From Halalkalibacillus halophilus DSM 18494 (GTDB lineage: Bacteria; Bacillota; Bacilli; Bacillales; Alkalibacillaceae): a stretch of 64,000 bases of DNA. Shown here in pieces: positions 34,968 through 44,369 of this stretch. The notes under the pieces are model-generated. The model was not told the DNA's origin, ran no database searches, and worked only from the letters and a program-made list of their open reading frames with translations. Location: contig NZ_AUHI01000004.1 of assembly GCF_000423105.1 (NCBI RefSeq), positions 186,001-250,000 of the forward strand, written 5' to 3'. The translations under genes were made by a program, and so were the position numbers. Position 1 is the stretch's first letter. Each line of letters opens with the position of its first letter.

Positions 34968-35064
34968 AGTCCAGAGAGGCTAACAAGGTAACGGACGAAT
35001 ATAAGAGTAGATTAGTTTGTAATCTAGCCTCTTTTGTTACCTTGTGTAGCAAAAGAGGCTTTTT
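34968..35064 (+). promoter_or_regulatory. PyrR-binding attenuator in the pyr leader
   Basis: The PyrR recognition loop AGTCCAGAGAGGCT (34968-34981) is followed by a terminator stem, AGCCTCTTTTG (35026-35036) with CAAAAGAGGCT (35050-35060), and a T-run. In the known mechanism PyrR with UMP stabilises the anti-antiterminator that contains the loop, so the terminator forms and transcription stops before pyrR. Confidence 0.93.
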
Positions 35065-35098
35065 ATATGGACTTAAATGCGTTACTGGAGGCGATCAA

Positions 35099-35638
35099 AT
35101 GCAAGAAAAAACAAAACTTTTAGATGAAGCAGCTATTTCGCGAGCAATTAAACGAATTGCACATGAAATAATCGAAAGAAATAAAGGAACTGAGGATTTG
35201 ATCTTGATTGGAATTAAGACTAGAGGACTTCCGTTAGCAAAACGAATTCAACATGCGATCGAAAAAATAGAAGGAACTAAAGTTTTGACAGAAGCGTTAG
35301 ATATTTCTTTGTATCGTGATGATCTAACTAATAGAGATGCCTCCGTTGAACCAACAGTCAAAAACCCTTCTATACAAGCGGATTTATTAGGTAAAAAAGT
35401 GATATTGGTAGATGATGTTTTATTCACAGGAAGAACCGTTCGTGCAGCAATGGATGCTCTTGTTGATCTAGGTAGACCCAATTATATTCAGTTAGCCGTA
35501 TTGATCGATCGTGGTCACAGGGAATTACCGATCAGAGCGGATTACGTAGGGAAGAACATCCCAACAAGCTTGGATGAAAACATTAAAGTTCAACTAGAAG
35601 AAATTGACCAAAAAGAGCAAGTAAGTATATTTGAATAA
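35099..35638 (+). CDS. pyrR: Bifunctional pyr operon regulator / uracil phosphoribosyltransferase
   Basis: PyrR binds the pyr leader RNA in response to UMP and also has uracil phosphoribosyltransferase activity. The 179-residue protein shows the PRPP-binding loop VILVDDVLFTGRTVRAA (about residues 100-116) and the EALDISLYRDDL segment of the dimer/RNA-binding surface. I chose ATG 35099, eight bases after TGGAGG; upstream in-frame codons from 35042 overlap the leader terminator. Two binding loops for this protein lie on either side of its own gene. Confidence 0.97.
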   Translation: MQEKTKLLDEAAISRAIKRIAHEIIERNKGTEDLILIGIKTRGLPLAKRIQHAIEKIEGTKVLTEALDISLYRDDLTNRDASVEPTVKNPSIQADLLGKKVILVDDVLFTGRTVRAAMDALVDLGRPNYIQLAVLIDRGHRELPIRADYVGKNIPTSLDENIKVQLEEIDQKEQVSIFE

Positions 35639-35655
35639 TACAGACCTTTAAAAAT

Positions 35656-35747
35656 AGTCCCGAGAGGCTAGAAAGGTCGTAAAGATACGTACCTCATTGT
35701 CGTGAAGTACGTGTAACTCTTTGCGAGCTTTCGCAAAGAGTTTTTTT
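35656..35747 (+). promoter_or_regulatory. PyrR-binding attenuator between pyrR and pyrP
   Basis: A second recognition loop, AGTCCCGAGAGGCT (35656-35669), precedes a perfect 12-bp terminator stem AACTCTTTGCGA / TCGCAAAGAGTT (35715-35742) with a four-base loop and T-run. It controls readthrough into pyrP and the biosynthetic genes. Confidence 0.93.
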
Positions 35748-35805
35748 ATGCATGAATTAGTTATACTTCAAAAAATAAGTTTTTATTGATGGAAGGATGA
35801 GTTAG

Positions 35806-37143
35806 ATGACACAAGAAGAAAAAGTTTTAGATATACAAGAGGTCCCAAAATGGAATAAATGGCTTCTGTTAAGTTTACAGCATCTGTTTGCTATGTTTGG
35901 TGCTACAATATTGGTTCCATTTTTAACAGAGATGCCTCCGAATGTTGCTTTAGTAACGAGTGGATTAGGAACACTTGCCTATATTGTTATTACAAGAGGA
36001 AGAATTCCAGCTTATCTTGGTTCAAGCTTTGCATTTATTGCACCGATCATTGCAGCAAGTGTAGCGGATGGGTTGGCAGGCGCAATGGTAGGTGCCTTTT
36101 TTGCTGGGATTGTCTATGGACTTGTTGCATTAATCATTCAAGTCAGTGGTGTGAATTGGTTATTACGTTTACTTCCACCAGTCGTGGTTGGACCAGTAAT
36201 TATGGTTATTGGGTTAGGTCTAGCTCCAACTGCAATTGATATGGCCATGAATGATTCCGAAGGGGCATATAACGGTACATACATAAGTATTGCGGCTGTA
36301 ACATTAGCAATCACTATTATCGCATCGATTTTCTTTAAAGGGTTTTGGAATGTAATACCGATTTTATTAGGAATTGTTGGAGGTTATTTGACCGCACTGT
36401 TTTCAGGAATTGTTGATACTTCAGCTATTAAGGGAAATTGGAGTGAAATTACTTCTAGTGGATCAGTAAGTGAATTGCTTCAAGCGATTTTCGTGCAACC
36501 AGACTTCTTAATTCCATTTGTTCACTATCAACCATTGGATGTTTTAAGCTTCACAATTATAGCGATCATGGTTCCAGTTGCACTGGTGACAATCACAGAG
36601 CACATTGGAGATCAGATGGTACTTTCTAAAGTAACTGGACGAAACTTTATTAAAGACCCAGGGTTGAACCGTTCCTTATTCGGAGATGGTTTTGCAACAA
36701 TAATTGCCTCCTCTTTAGGTGGCCCACCTAATACCACGTATGGAGAAAACATTGGTGTCTTGGCAATTACTAGAGTCTTCAGCGTATTTGTAATAGGTGG
36801 AGCAGCAGTATTAGCAATTTTCTTTGGATTTATAGATATCATCGCCCATGTCATTGAATCTATTCCAACTCCAGTTATGGGTGGCGTGTCCGTTCTCCTA
36901 TTTGGAATTATTGCCTCGAGTGGTTTGAGAATGTTGATTGATAACCAAGTAGATTTAGGTAAGAAACGAAACCTGATCATCGCTTCCGTAATCTTGGTAA
37001 TAGGTGTAGGAGGAGCGTTTATAGAAATTTCTGATGAAGTTCAAATCGCTGGTATGGCACTAGCGGCAATCATAGGAACCCTATTAAATATCATTTTGCC
37101 GGGCCAAGAAGAAGCACATGGAAACGGTAAAATGTTTGAATAA
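35806..37143 (+). CDS. pyrP: Uracil permease (NCS2 family)
   Basis: A 445-residue transporter of the nucleobase:cation symporter 2 family with about 14 hydrophobic segments. Recognisable parts are LLSLQHLFAMFGATILVPFL at the N-terminus, the QPLDVLSF region, EHIGDQMVLSKVTG near residue 270 and the family signature region GGPPNTTYGENIGVLAITRV. It would import uracil with protons, linking salvage to the same PyrR control as the de novo genes. GGAAGGATGAG precedes ATG 35806. Only 29 bases separate it from pyrB. Confidence 0.94.
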   Translation: MTQEEKVLDIQEVPKWNKWLLLSLQHLFAMFGATILVPFLTEMPPNVALVTSGLGTLAYIVITRGRIPAYLGSSFAFIAPIIAASVADGLAGAMVGAFFAGIVYGLVALIIQVSGVNWLLRLLPPVVVGPVIMVIGLGLAPTAIDMAMNDSEGAYNGTYISIAAVTLAITIIASIFFKGFWNVIPILLGIVGGYLTALFSGIVDTSAIKGNWSEITSSGSVSELLQAIFVQPDFLIPFVHYQPLDVLSFTIIAIMVPVALVTITEHIGDQMVLSKVTGRNFIKDPGLNRSLFGDGFATIIASSLGGPPNTTYGENIGVLAITRVFSVFVIGGAAVLAIFFGFIDIIAHVIESIPTPVMGGVSVLLFGIIASSGLRMLIDNQVDLGKKRNLIIASVILVIGVGGAFIEISDEVQIAGMALAAIIGTLLNIILPGQEEAHGNGKMFE

Positions 37144-37172
37144 AACGTTTTAAAATTAGGGAGTGAATGAGA

Positions 37173-38063
37173 ATGAATTTGCTATCAATGGATGATTTAC
37201 GATTAGAAGATATTAATTGGTTACTCTCACATGCTGAACAATCTGAACAGATAGAAACACAAAATCAACTAACAGCTGCCTTGTTATTCTATGAACCCTC
37301 AACTCGAACGAAACTAAGTTTTGATATGGCTTGTCATCAGTTAGGCGTTCATCAACTGGATTTTCAAGAGAATATGTCTAGTGTTTCTAAAGGTGAAAGT
37401 TTATATGACACAGTGAAAACAATAGAATCCATTGGAGCGGACTTTATCGTTATTCGACATCCAAAGGAAAATTATTATAAAGAATTAGAACAAATATCGA
37501 TTCCAGTTATCAATGCTGGGGATGGATCTGGTGAACACCCGTCACAATGTTTATTAGATTTATTAACGATCAAGCAAGAGTTCGATAACTTTGAAGGATT
37601 AAAAGTAGCGATTGCAGGTGACATAAAACACTCCAGAGTAGCTAAGTCGAATGCAAAAACTTTAGAAAGGCTAGGTGCGGAGGTTAGTTTTGTTAGTCCA
37701 ATGAATTGGCAAGATCAAACCTTATCATTTCCTTATATCACGATGGATGAAGCTTGTGAGAATGCGGATGTACTTATGTTACTAAGAGTTCAACATGAAA
37801 GACATGTACAGCAAAAGGAAACAAATATCGATAGTTATCTAGAACAATTTGGTTTAACAAAAACTAGAGAAAAAATGATGAAGGATACGAGTATTATAAT
37901 GCACCCAGCCCCTATTAATCGGGGAATAGAAATAGATTCTGATTTAGTGGAAATAAAACGCTCTAGAATATTTAAACAAATGAAAAATGGTGTAAAAATG
38001 CGAAAAGCAATTATTAACTATTGTCTACATAAGGAGGAGTTACGCAATGAGAACATTAATTAA
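37173..38063 (+). CDS. pyrB: Aspartate carbamoyltransferase catalytic chain
   Basis: PyrB condenses carbamoyl phosphate and aspartate in the committed step of pyrimidine synthesis. The 296 residues contain the carbamoyl-phosphate motif STRTKLSFD (about 46-54), GSGEHPSQCLLDL (about 123-135) and HPAPINRG (about 246-253). No regulatory pyrI gene is present, as usual in Bacillus. I chose ATG 37173, nine bases after AGGGAG (37158-37163); the ATG at 37167 is only three bases away from it. Its end overlaps pyrC by 17 bases. Confidence 0.96.
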   Translation: MNLLSMDDLRLEDINWLLSHAEQSEQIETQNQLTAALLFYEPSTRTKLSFDMACHQLGVHQLDFQENMSSVSKGESLYDTVKTIESIGADFIVIRHPKENYYKELEQISIPVINAGDGSGEHPSQCLLDLLTIKQEFDNFEGLKVAIAGDIKHSRVAKSNAKTLERLGAEVSFVSPMNWQDQTLSFPYITMDEACENADVLMLLRVQHERHVQQKETNIDSYLEQFGLTKTREKMMKDTSIIMHPAPINRGIEIDSDLVEIKRSRIFKQMKNGVKMRKAIINYCLHKEELRNENIN

Positions 38064-39324
38064 ACAAGTTCGTATGCTTGGAGAGTCAGAAGTATTCGAT
38101 GTGTTAATCGAAAGAAATCATGTGACAAAAATGGAACCGAAGATCGAAACTACAGCAGATGAAGTGATCGAAGGAAAAGGACAATATTTATTACCGGGAT
38201 TTGTTGATTTGCATGTTCACTTAAGAGAGCCAGGTGGGGAAGCAAAAGAAACAATTTATTCTGGAACACGTGCAGCTGCAAGAGGTGGATTCACTACTAT
38301 TTGCAACATGCCTAATACTCGACCAGTTCCTGATTCTAAAGAGAATTTTCAGCAGTTAATGAACAAAATTAACCAAGATGCTGTTGTTCATGTTTTACCA
38401 TATGCATCAATTACAGAACGTCAGCTTGGAGAAAATTTAGTACCTTTTCAAGAACTAAAGCAAAATGGAGCGATTGCGTTTACAGATGATGGTGTAGGAG
38501 TTCAGCAGGCGAGTGTTATGTACGAAGCAATGTTGAAAGCTTCAGCTATTGACCTGCCAATTGTAGCGCATTGCGAAGATAACTCATTAATCTATCAAGG
38601 AGTCATGCATCCAGGAGAAAAAAGCAATCAATTGAATTTACCAGGAATACCGTCTATTTGTGAGTCGGTACAAATAGCTCGTGATGTTCTATTAGCTGAA
38701 GCGGCAAATTGCCATTATCATGTTTGTCACGTCAGTACGAAAGAATCTGTTCGCGTTATTAGAGATGCAAAGAAAGCTGGTATTCGAGTTACTGCAGAAG
38801 TAACTCCACACCACCTACTATTAATTGATGAAGACATTCCCGCGAATGATGCTAATTATAAAATGAACCCTCCATTAAGAAGTCATGAAGATCGTCTAGC
38901 ATTAATCGAAGGGTTAATGGATGGAACGATCGATTGTATAGCTACTGATCACGCTCCTCATACATTAGAAGAAAAGCAATCAGGTTTCGAACAATCCCCG
39001 TTTGGAATCGTTGGTTTAGAAACAGCCTTCTCTTTACTATATACACATTTTGTAAAAACTAATAAGTGGTCGATTGAGGACTTAACACATTGGCTAACAA
39101 GTAAGCCAGCTGAAATCTTTAATATTGATGCGGGTACAATCGAAATCGGAAAGCCAGCAGATTTAGTATTAATTGACACAGAACGGACTGAGTCGATTAA
39201 TGTTAATTCCTTCTACTCAAAAGGGACCAATACACCATTTCACGGAAAACAAGTGAGTGGAATTCCCACTGCAACATTTGTAAATGGCACTCTCGTTTAT
39301 AAAAAGGAGGATTTATATGTCTAA
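38047..39324 (+). CDS. pyrC: Dihydroorotase
   Basis: PyrC cyclises carbamoyl aspartate to dihydroorotate. It is a 425-residue amidohydrolase of the class I type. Metal ligands lie in VDLHVHLREPG (about residues 57-67), in IVAHCEDNSL (about 174-183), in CHVSTKESV and in the TDHAPH motif (about 302-307). A perfect AAGGAGG (38031-38037) sits inside the end of pyrB, before ATG 38047. Its end overlaps carA by eight bases. Confidence 0.96.
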   Translation: MRTLIKQVRMLGESEVFDVLIERNHVTKMEPKIETTADEVIEGKGQYLLPGFVDLHVHLREPGGEAKETIYSGTRAAARGGFTTICNMPNTRPVPDSKENFQQLMNKINQDAVVHVLPYASITERQLGENLVPFQELKQNGAIAFTDDGVGVQQASVMYEAMLKASAIDLPIVAHCEDNSLIYQGVMHPGEKSNQLNLPGIPSICESVQIARDVLLAEAANCHYHVCHVSTKESVRVIRDAKKAGIRVTAEVTPHHLLLIDEDIPANDANYKMNPPLRSHEDRLALIEGLMDGTIDCIATDHAPHTLEEKQSGFEQSPFGIVGLETAFSLLYTHFVKTNKWSIEDLTHWLTSKPAEIFNIDAGTIEIGKPADLVLIDTERTESINVNSFYSKGTNTPFHGKQVSGIPTATFVNGTLVYKKEDLYV

Positions 39325-40441
39325 TCGGTATTTAATCTTAGAAGACGGAACAATTTTCAAGGGGAAGGCATTTGGTGCATCAGTCGCTGATGTACACGGG
39401 GAGGTAGTCTTCCAAACAGGGATGACTGGCTACCAAGAAACATTATCTGACCCTTCTTATAAAGGTCAAATCATTGTAATGACCTATCCTTTAATTGGAA
39501 ACTATGGAATAAACCACGATGATTTTGAGACGGTGAACCCAAAATTACAAGCTCTCATCGTGAAAGAATGTGTGAAATATCCCTCCAATTTCCGAAACGA
39601 GCACAGTTTATCAGATTTCTTGAGACAAGAAGGGATTCCAGGTTTGGAAGGCATTGATACGAGACAATTAGTTAAGAAAATTCGGATTTCAGGTACGTTA
39701 AAAGGAAAAATGATAGATACAGAAGTTGATCATGATTTAGAAATAAAACATTTAAATGAAATTGAATTGCCAACAAATCAAGTATCCTCCGTCTCAACAA
39801 TCAAACCGTATGTTGTTCCTGGTCGAAAAGAGAGAATTGTGCTTGTAGATTATGGAATGAAACATGGCATCTTAAGAGAACTGACAGAGAGAGGCTGTCA
39901 TGTCACGGTAGTTCCACATAACACTACTGCAGAGGAAGTGTTGCAGCATCGACCAGATGGAGTGTTGTTATCAAATGGACCTGGTAATCCAAAAGATGTG
40001 CCAGAAGGAGTTCAATTAGTAAAAGACTTAATTGGCAGACTACCAATCTTTGGAATCTGTTTAGGACATCAATTAATTGCGCTTGCGTGTGGAGCTAATA
40101 CGGAGCCACTTAAATTCGGACATAGAGGTGTCAATCACCCAGTCAGGGACTTATTAACGGATGAAGTCTATATGACCTCCCAAAATCATGGATATACAGT
40201 TTCTTTAGAATCTATTAAGAATATCCCGTTAACAATTACACATGTAGCGCTTAATGACCAATCTATTGAAGGGTTGAAACATGTACAACATAAAATATAT
40301 TCTGTTCAATTTCATCCAGAAAGTTCTCCTGGTCCAACAGATGCGAATCGACTTTTTGAAGAGTTTTTAGGAGAACTGAATGAAAACCAACAAGGAGGAA
40401 TAAAAGCATGCCGAAACGAACAGACATACATCGGATCTTAG
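39317..40441 (+). CDS. carA: Carbamoyl phosphate synthase small subunit
   Basis: CarA (PyrAA) hydrolyses glutamine and channels ammonia to CarB. The 374-residue protein has an N-terminal domain with TGMTGYQETLSDPSYKGQI and a class I amidotransferase domain with the nucleophile in GICLGHQ (about residues 245-251) and the catalytic pair in QFHPESSPGP near 331-340. AAGGAGG before ATG 39317 lies within pyrC. The last eleven or so codons run past the carB start, giving a 34-base overlap and a short extra tail (GGIKACRNEQTYIGS). Confidence 0.96.
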   Translation: MSNRYLILEDGTIFKGKAFGASVADVHGEVVFQTGMTGYQETLSDPSYKGQIIVMTYPLIGNYGINHDDFETVNPKLQALIVKECVKYPSNFRNEHSLSDFLRQEGIPGLEGIDTRQLVKKIRISGTLKGKMIDTEVDHDLEIKHLNEIELPTNQVSSVSTIKPYVVPGRKERIVLVDYGMKHGILRELTERGCHVTVVPHNTTAEEVLQHRPDGVLLSNGPGNPKDVPEGVQLVKDLIGRLPIFGICLGHQLIALACGANTEPLKFGHRGVNHPVRDLLTDEVYMTSQNHGYTVSLESIKNIPLTITHVALNDQSIEGLKHVQHKIYSVQFHPESSPGPTDANRLFEEFLGELNENQQGGIKACRNEQTYIGS

Positions 40442-43400
40442 TGATCGGTTCTGGACCAATTATTATTGGACAAGCAGCTGAATTTGACTATGCAGGAACA
40501 CAAGCTTGCCAAGCTTTAAAAGATGAAGGGTATGAAGTAATACTAGCTAATAGTAACCCAGCAACAATCATGACGGATGATACTGTTGCAGATGTCGTTT
40601 ATATGGAGCCACTTACTCCAGAATTTCTAGCAAAAATAATTAGAAAAGAACAACCAGATGCACTACTTCCAACGCTCGGTGGACAAACAGGCTTGAATCT
40701 AGCAATTGAACTGGATAAAAGAGGGATCTTAGATGCATATAATGTGGAACTTTTAGGTACAGAATTGCCTGCTATAGAAAAAGCAGAAGATAGAGAATTA
40801 TTTCGATCCTTAATGCATGAAATAAACGAACCTGTGCCTGATAGTGAAATAGTAAGTACGGTGGAAGATGCTTTATTATTTGCTGATCGCATTGGTTACC
40901 CAGTCATCGTTCGTCCTGCCTACACATTAGGTGGTACTGGAGGAGGCATGTGTAATACACCAGAGAAACTGAAAGAAATTGTTCACAACGGTATTGCAAT
41001 TTCTCCAGCAAGTCAGTGTTTGGTCGAGAAGAATATTGCAGGGTTCAAGGAGATTGAATATGAAGTCATGCGAGATCGAAAAGATCAAGCGATTGTCGTA
41101 TGTAATATGGAGAATTTTGATCCAGTAGGGATACATACTGGTGATTCCATCGTTGTTGCCCCGTCACAAACACTTAGTGATCGAGAATATCAAATGCTAC
41201 GCGACGTGTCATTAAAAATAATCCGTGCACTAGGAATTGAAGGTGGTTGTAATGTTCAACTAGCATTAGATCCAGATAGCTTTCAATATTATATAATCGA
41301 AGTTAACCCACGGGTGAGTAGATCATCTGCATTAGCATCGAAAGCGACTGGGTATCCAATTGCGAAGATGGCAGCAAAAATAGCTGTTGGATTAACGCTT
41401 GATGAAATAAGAAATCCTGTCACAGGTACGACATATGCACACTTTGAACCTGCATTGGATTATGTCATATCAAAAATTCCTAGATGGCCATTTGATAAAT
41501 TCCATGCTGGTAATCGAACATTAGGTACTCAAATGAAAGCTACTGGAGAGGTAATGGCAATTGGTAGAAATTTCGAAGAATCTCTCTTAAAAGCGATTCG
41601 GTCTTTAGAAATAGATACTACTGAATTATATATGAGCAAACTTTCACAAGTTGATGAGGAAGAAGTACAGTTCCAAATCAAAAATGCTACGGACGAACGT
41701 TTGTTTTATCTTTCAGAAGGATTGCGAAGAGGAATGAGTGTAGAAGAATTATTTCACTTAACAAAAATTGATCGATGGTTCCTAAACAAGTTAAATGACC
41801 TCATTAAATTTGAAAATGAAATTCAGTCATCACCTTGGAATCATGAAATATTAATGGAAGCAAAACGAATGGGAATATCAGATGTTACGCTCGCAAGGTT
41901 ATGGAACGTAGAGGTGAAAAATGTAGAAAGTTTCCGGAATGACCACATGATAAAGCCAGTATATAAAATGGTAGACACATGTGCAGCAGAATTTGAGTCT
42001 GCAACACCTTACTATTATAGCAGCTATGAATTTGAAAATGAATCCGTTCCTTCCTCTCGCAAAAAAGTGGTTGTTTTAGGGTCTGGTCCTATTCGGATCG
42101 GACAAGGGATAGAATTTGACTATGCTACTGTTCACTCGGTTTTAGCATTAAAAGAACAAGGATATGAAGCGATTATCATCAATAACAACCCTGAAACTGT
42201 TTCCACTGACTTTCAGGTTTCTGACAAATTATATTTTGAGCCTCTCACAATCGAAGATGTGATGCATGTCATTGACTTAGAACAACCTGATGGTGTCATT
42301 GTACAGTTTGGAGGGCAGACTGCAATATCCTTAGCAGAAGGGTTAGATGAAAGAGGAGTACCGATTTTGGGAACTTCAAAACAGGCGATTGATTGTGCTG
42401 AGGACCGGGACAAGTTTGAAGCTATTTTAGAAAAGTTGAATATTGCGAGACCAAAAGCTGAAATCGCTACAAGTGAACAAGATGCGCTAGAAAAAGCCGC
42501 AATCGTAGGGTATCCAGTCCTCGTTAGACCATCCTATGTTCTTGGTGGTAGAGCAATGGAGATTGTCTATGAAGAATCAGATCTTCATCGATATATGAAA
42601 GAAGCAGTAAAAGTTAATCCGAAGCGCCCTGTGTTAATTGATCGTTATTTAACTGGAATAGAACTTGAGGTTGATGCGATCTGTGATGGGGAAACGGTAG
42701 TAATTCCAGGAATGATGGAACATATAGAACGTGCAGGTGTACACTCAGGTGATTCTATCGCTGTTTATCCTCCACAAAGAATTAGTGAGAAGATTAAACA
42801 ATCTTGTATTGATCTAACGCAAGACTTGGCAAAAGAATTGAATATACGTGGGTTAATTAATATCCAATACGTATATCATGACGACCAGCTCTTCGTATTA
42901 GAAGTAAACCCACGTGCAAGTAGAACGGTACCATTTTTAAGTAAAGTAACAGGAGTTACCATGGCTAATATCGCAACAAGAGTCATGCTTGGGGAAAAAT
43001 TAAACGATTTGGGTTATACAAATGGTTTGTTACCAGAAGCAGAAGTCATTTCCGTTAAAGTACCAGTATTTTCTTTTGAGAAACTAAGAAGTGTAGACAT
43101 TACCTTAGGACCCGAAATGAAATCCACAGGAGAAGTAATAGGTAGAGATCACCAACTAGAAAAAGCATTATATAAAGGAATAACAGCATCTGGATTAAAA
43201 GTACCTACGGAAGGTGCTGTATTGTTAACTGTAGCTGACCCGGATAAAGAAGAAATGAAAGAAATTGCGAGCCGTTTCCATGCTTTAGGCTTTCAACTTT
43301 ATGCCACGCGAGGTTCAAAAGAAGTTATCGAATCTATTGGATTACCTGTAGCACAAGCTAACAAAATTGGGGACGAAGAAGATGATCTATTACAACTAAT

Positions 43401-43611
43401 CGAGTCAGGTAGTGTCCAGTTCGTTATAAACACTTTATCAAGAGGTAAACAAACGCATACAGATGGATTTAGAATTAGAAGAGAAGCTGTGGAACATGGA
43501 ATAGCTTGTTTAACCTCATTAGATACAGCGACTGCAATGTTACGTGTAATTGAATCTATGACGTTTACGGCTAACGCGATGCCTAAATCGAATGTAGGTG
43601 TTACGATATAA
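40408..43611 (+). CDS. carB: Carbamoyl phosphate synthase large subunit
   Basis: CarB (PyrAB) makes carbamoyl phosphate from ammonia, bicarbonate and two ATP. The 1067 residues contain two homologous ATP-grasp halves: SGPIIIGQAAEFDYAGTQAC with RPAYTLGGTGGG in the first, and GSGPIRIGQGIEFDYATVHS with RPSYVLGGRAMEIV in the second. The C-terminal MGS-like allosteric domain follows (about 930-1067), where UMP and PRPP bind in relatives. CAAGGAGG lies before ATG 40408, inside carA. The stop shares one base with the pyrK start. Confidence 0.98.
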   Translation: MPKRTDIHRILVIGSGPIIIGQAAEFDYAGTQACQALKDEGYEVILANSNPATIMTDDTVADVVYMEPLTPEFLAKIIRKEQPDALLPTLGGQTGLNLAIELDKRGILDAYNVELLGTELPAIEKAEDRELFRSLMHEINEPVPDSEIVSTVEDALLFADRIGYPVIVRPAYTLGGTGGGMCNTPEKLKEIVHNGIAISPASQCLVEKNIAGFKEIEYEVMRDRKDQAIVVCNMENFDPVGIHTGDSIVVAPSQTLSDREYQMLRDVSLKIIRALGIEGGCNVQLALDPDSFQYYIIEVNPRVSRSSALASKATGYPIAKMAAKIAVGLTLDEIRNPVTGTTYAHFEPALDYVISKIPRWPFDKFHAGNRTLGTQMKATGEVMAIGRNFEESLLKAIRSLEIDTTELYMSKLSQVDEEEVQFQIKNATDERLFYLSEGLRRGMSVEELFHLTKIDRWFLNKLNDLIKFENEIQSSPWNHEILMEAKRMGISDVTLARLWNVEVKNVESFRNDHMIKPVYKMVDTCAAEFESATPYYYSSYEFENESVPSSRKKVVVLGSGPIRIGQGIEFDYATVHSVLALKEQGYEAIIINNNPETVSTDFQVSDKLYFEPLTIEDVMHVIDLEQPDGVIVQFGGQTAISLAEGLDERGVPILGTSKQAIDCAEDRDKFEAILEKLNIARPKAEIATSEQDALEKAAIVGYPVLVRPSYVLGGRAMEIVYEESDLHRYMKEAVKVNPKRPVLIDRYLTGIELEVDAICDGETVVIPGMMEHIERAGVHSGDSIAVYPPQRISEKIKQSCIDLTQDLAKELNIRGLINIQYVYHDDQLFVLEVNPRASRTVPFLSKVTGVTMANIATRVMLGEKLNDLGYTNGLLPEAEVISVKVPVFSFEKLRSVDITLGPEMKSTGEVIGRDHQLEKALYKGITASGLKVPTEGAVLLTVADPDKEEMKEIASRFHALGFQLYATRGSKEVIESIGLPVAQANKIGDEEDDLLQLIESGSVQFVINTLSRGKQTHTDGFRIRREAVEHGIACLTSLDTATAMLRVIESMTFTANAMPKSNVGVTI

Positions 43612-44369
43612 TGATTTCAGATTTAAGAGTAATGAGTAATGACGAGATTGCATTTAACACGTACGAAATGAAACTATATGGTCCAGCCGTTGCTCAATAT
43701 ACCATGCCAGGGCAATTCTTACACTTAAGGATTGGGGAAGGTTATGAACATATGTTGAGAAGACCAATATCTATTGCAGATGTTGATCTGATTAGAAATG
43801 TAGTTACAATTGTCTATAAGCAATTGGGAGAAGGTACAGCGTGGCTAAGGTCTAGAAAGCCAGAAGATCTGATTAACGTATTAGGCCCCCAAGGTAATGG
43901 ATTCAATGTCAATCAATACTCGCAAGAACATTTGATTGTCATAGGCGGTGGAGTTGGGGTTCCACCGTTATATTACTTAACTAAACAACTCGCAAAAAAT
44001 AATAAAGTTACAGCTATACTGGGTTTTCAAGATCAATCATCCGTTTTTTATGAAGAAGCATTTAGTAAATTTTCAGAAGTGTATATTGCAACAAACGATG
44101 GGTCATATGGGGAAAAAGGTTTTGTCACAGACATTCTTGAATCGCAACAACTAACGAATCATCCTTATTATGCTTGTGGACCAACTCCTATGTTGAAAGC
44201 TATTCAAAACAAATTAGATGGGGTTTCAGGCTATTTATCTTTTGAAGAAAGAATGGGTTGTGGTATTGGGGCTTGTTTCGCTTGTGTATGTGAATCCACA
44301 AACCAACAAGGGTACGTGAAGATTTGCCAAGATGGTCCGGTTCTTAAAGCAAGGGAGGTTATTTTATGA
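43611..44369 (+). CDS. pyrK: Dihydroorotate dehydrogenase electron transfer subunit
   Basis: PyrK passes electrons from the PyrD flavin to NAD through FAD and a [2Fe-2S] cluster. The 252-residue protein has an FAD site in MLRRPISIADV (about residues 45-55), an NAD-binding region with VIGGGVGVPPLYYL, and the cluster cysteines in ERMGCGIGACFACVCES near residues 217-233, with a fourth in the following KICQDGPV. It starts at ATG 43611 and ends in an ATGA overlap with pyrD. Its presence defines the class 1B enzyme. Confidence 0.96.
   Translation: MISDLRVMSNDEIAFNTYEMKLYGPAVAQYTMPGQFLHLRIGEGYEHMLRRPISIADVDLIRNVVTIVYKQLGEGTAWLRSRKPEDLINVLGPQGNGFNVNQYSQEHLIVIGGGVGVPPLYYLTKQLAKNNKVTAILGFQDQSSVFYEEAFSKFSEVYIATNDGSYGEKGFVTDILESQQLTNHPYYACGPTPMLKAIQNKLDGVSGYLSFEERMGCGIGACFACVCESTNQQGYVKICQDGPVLKAREVIL

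Noticed and set aside
35859..36239. 126-codon plus-strand frame inside pyrP
   Set aside because: Out-of-frame shadow of a membrane transporter, rich in Trp and Cys as expected of a shifted hydrophobic gene.
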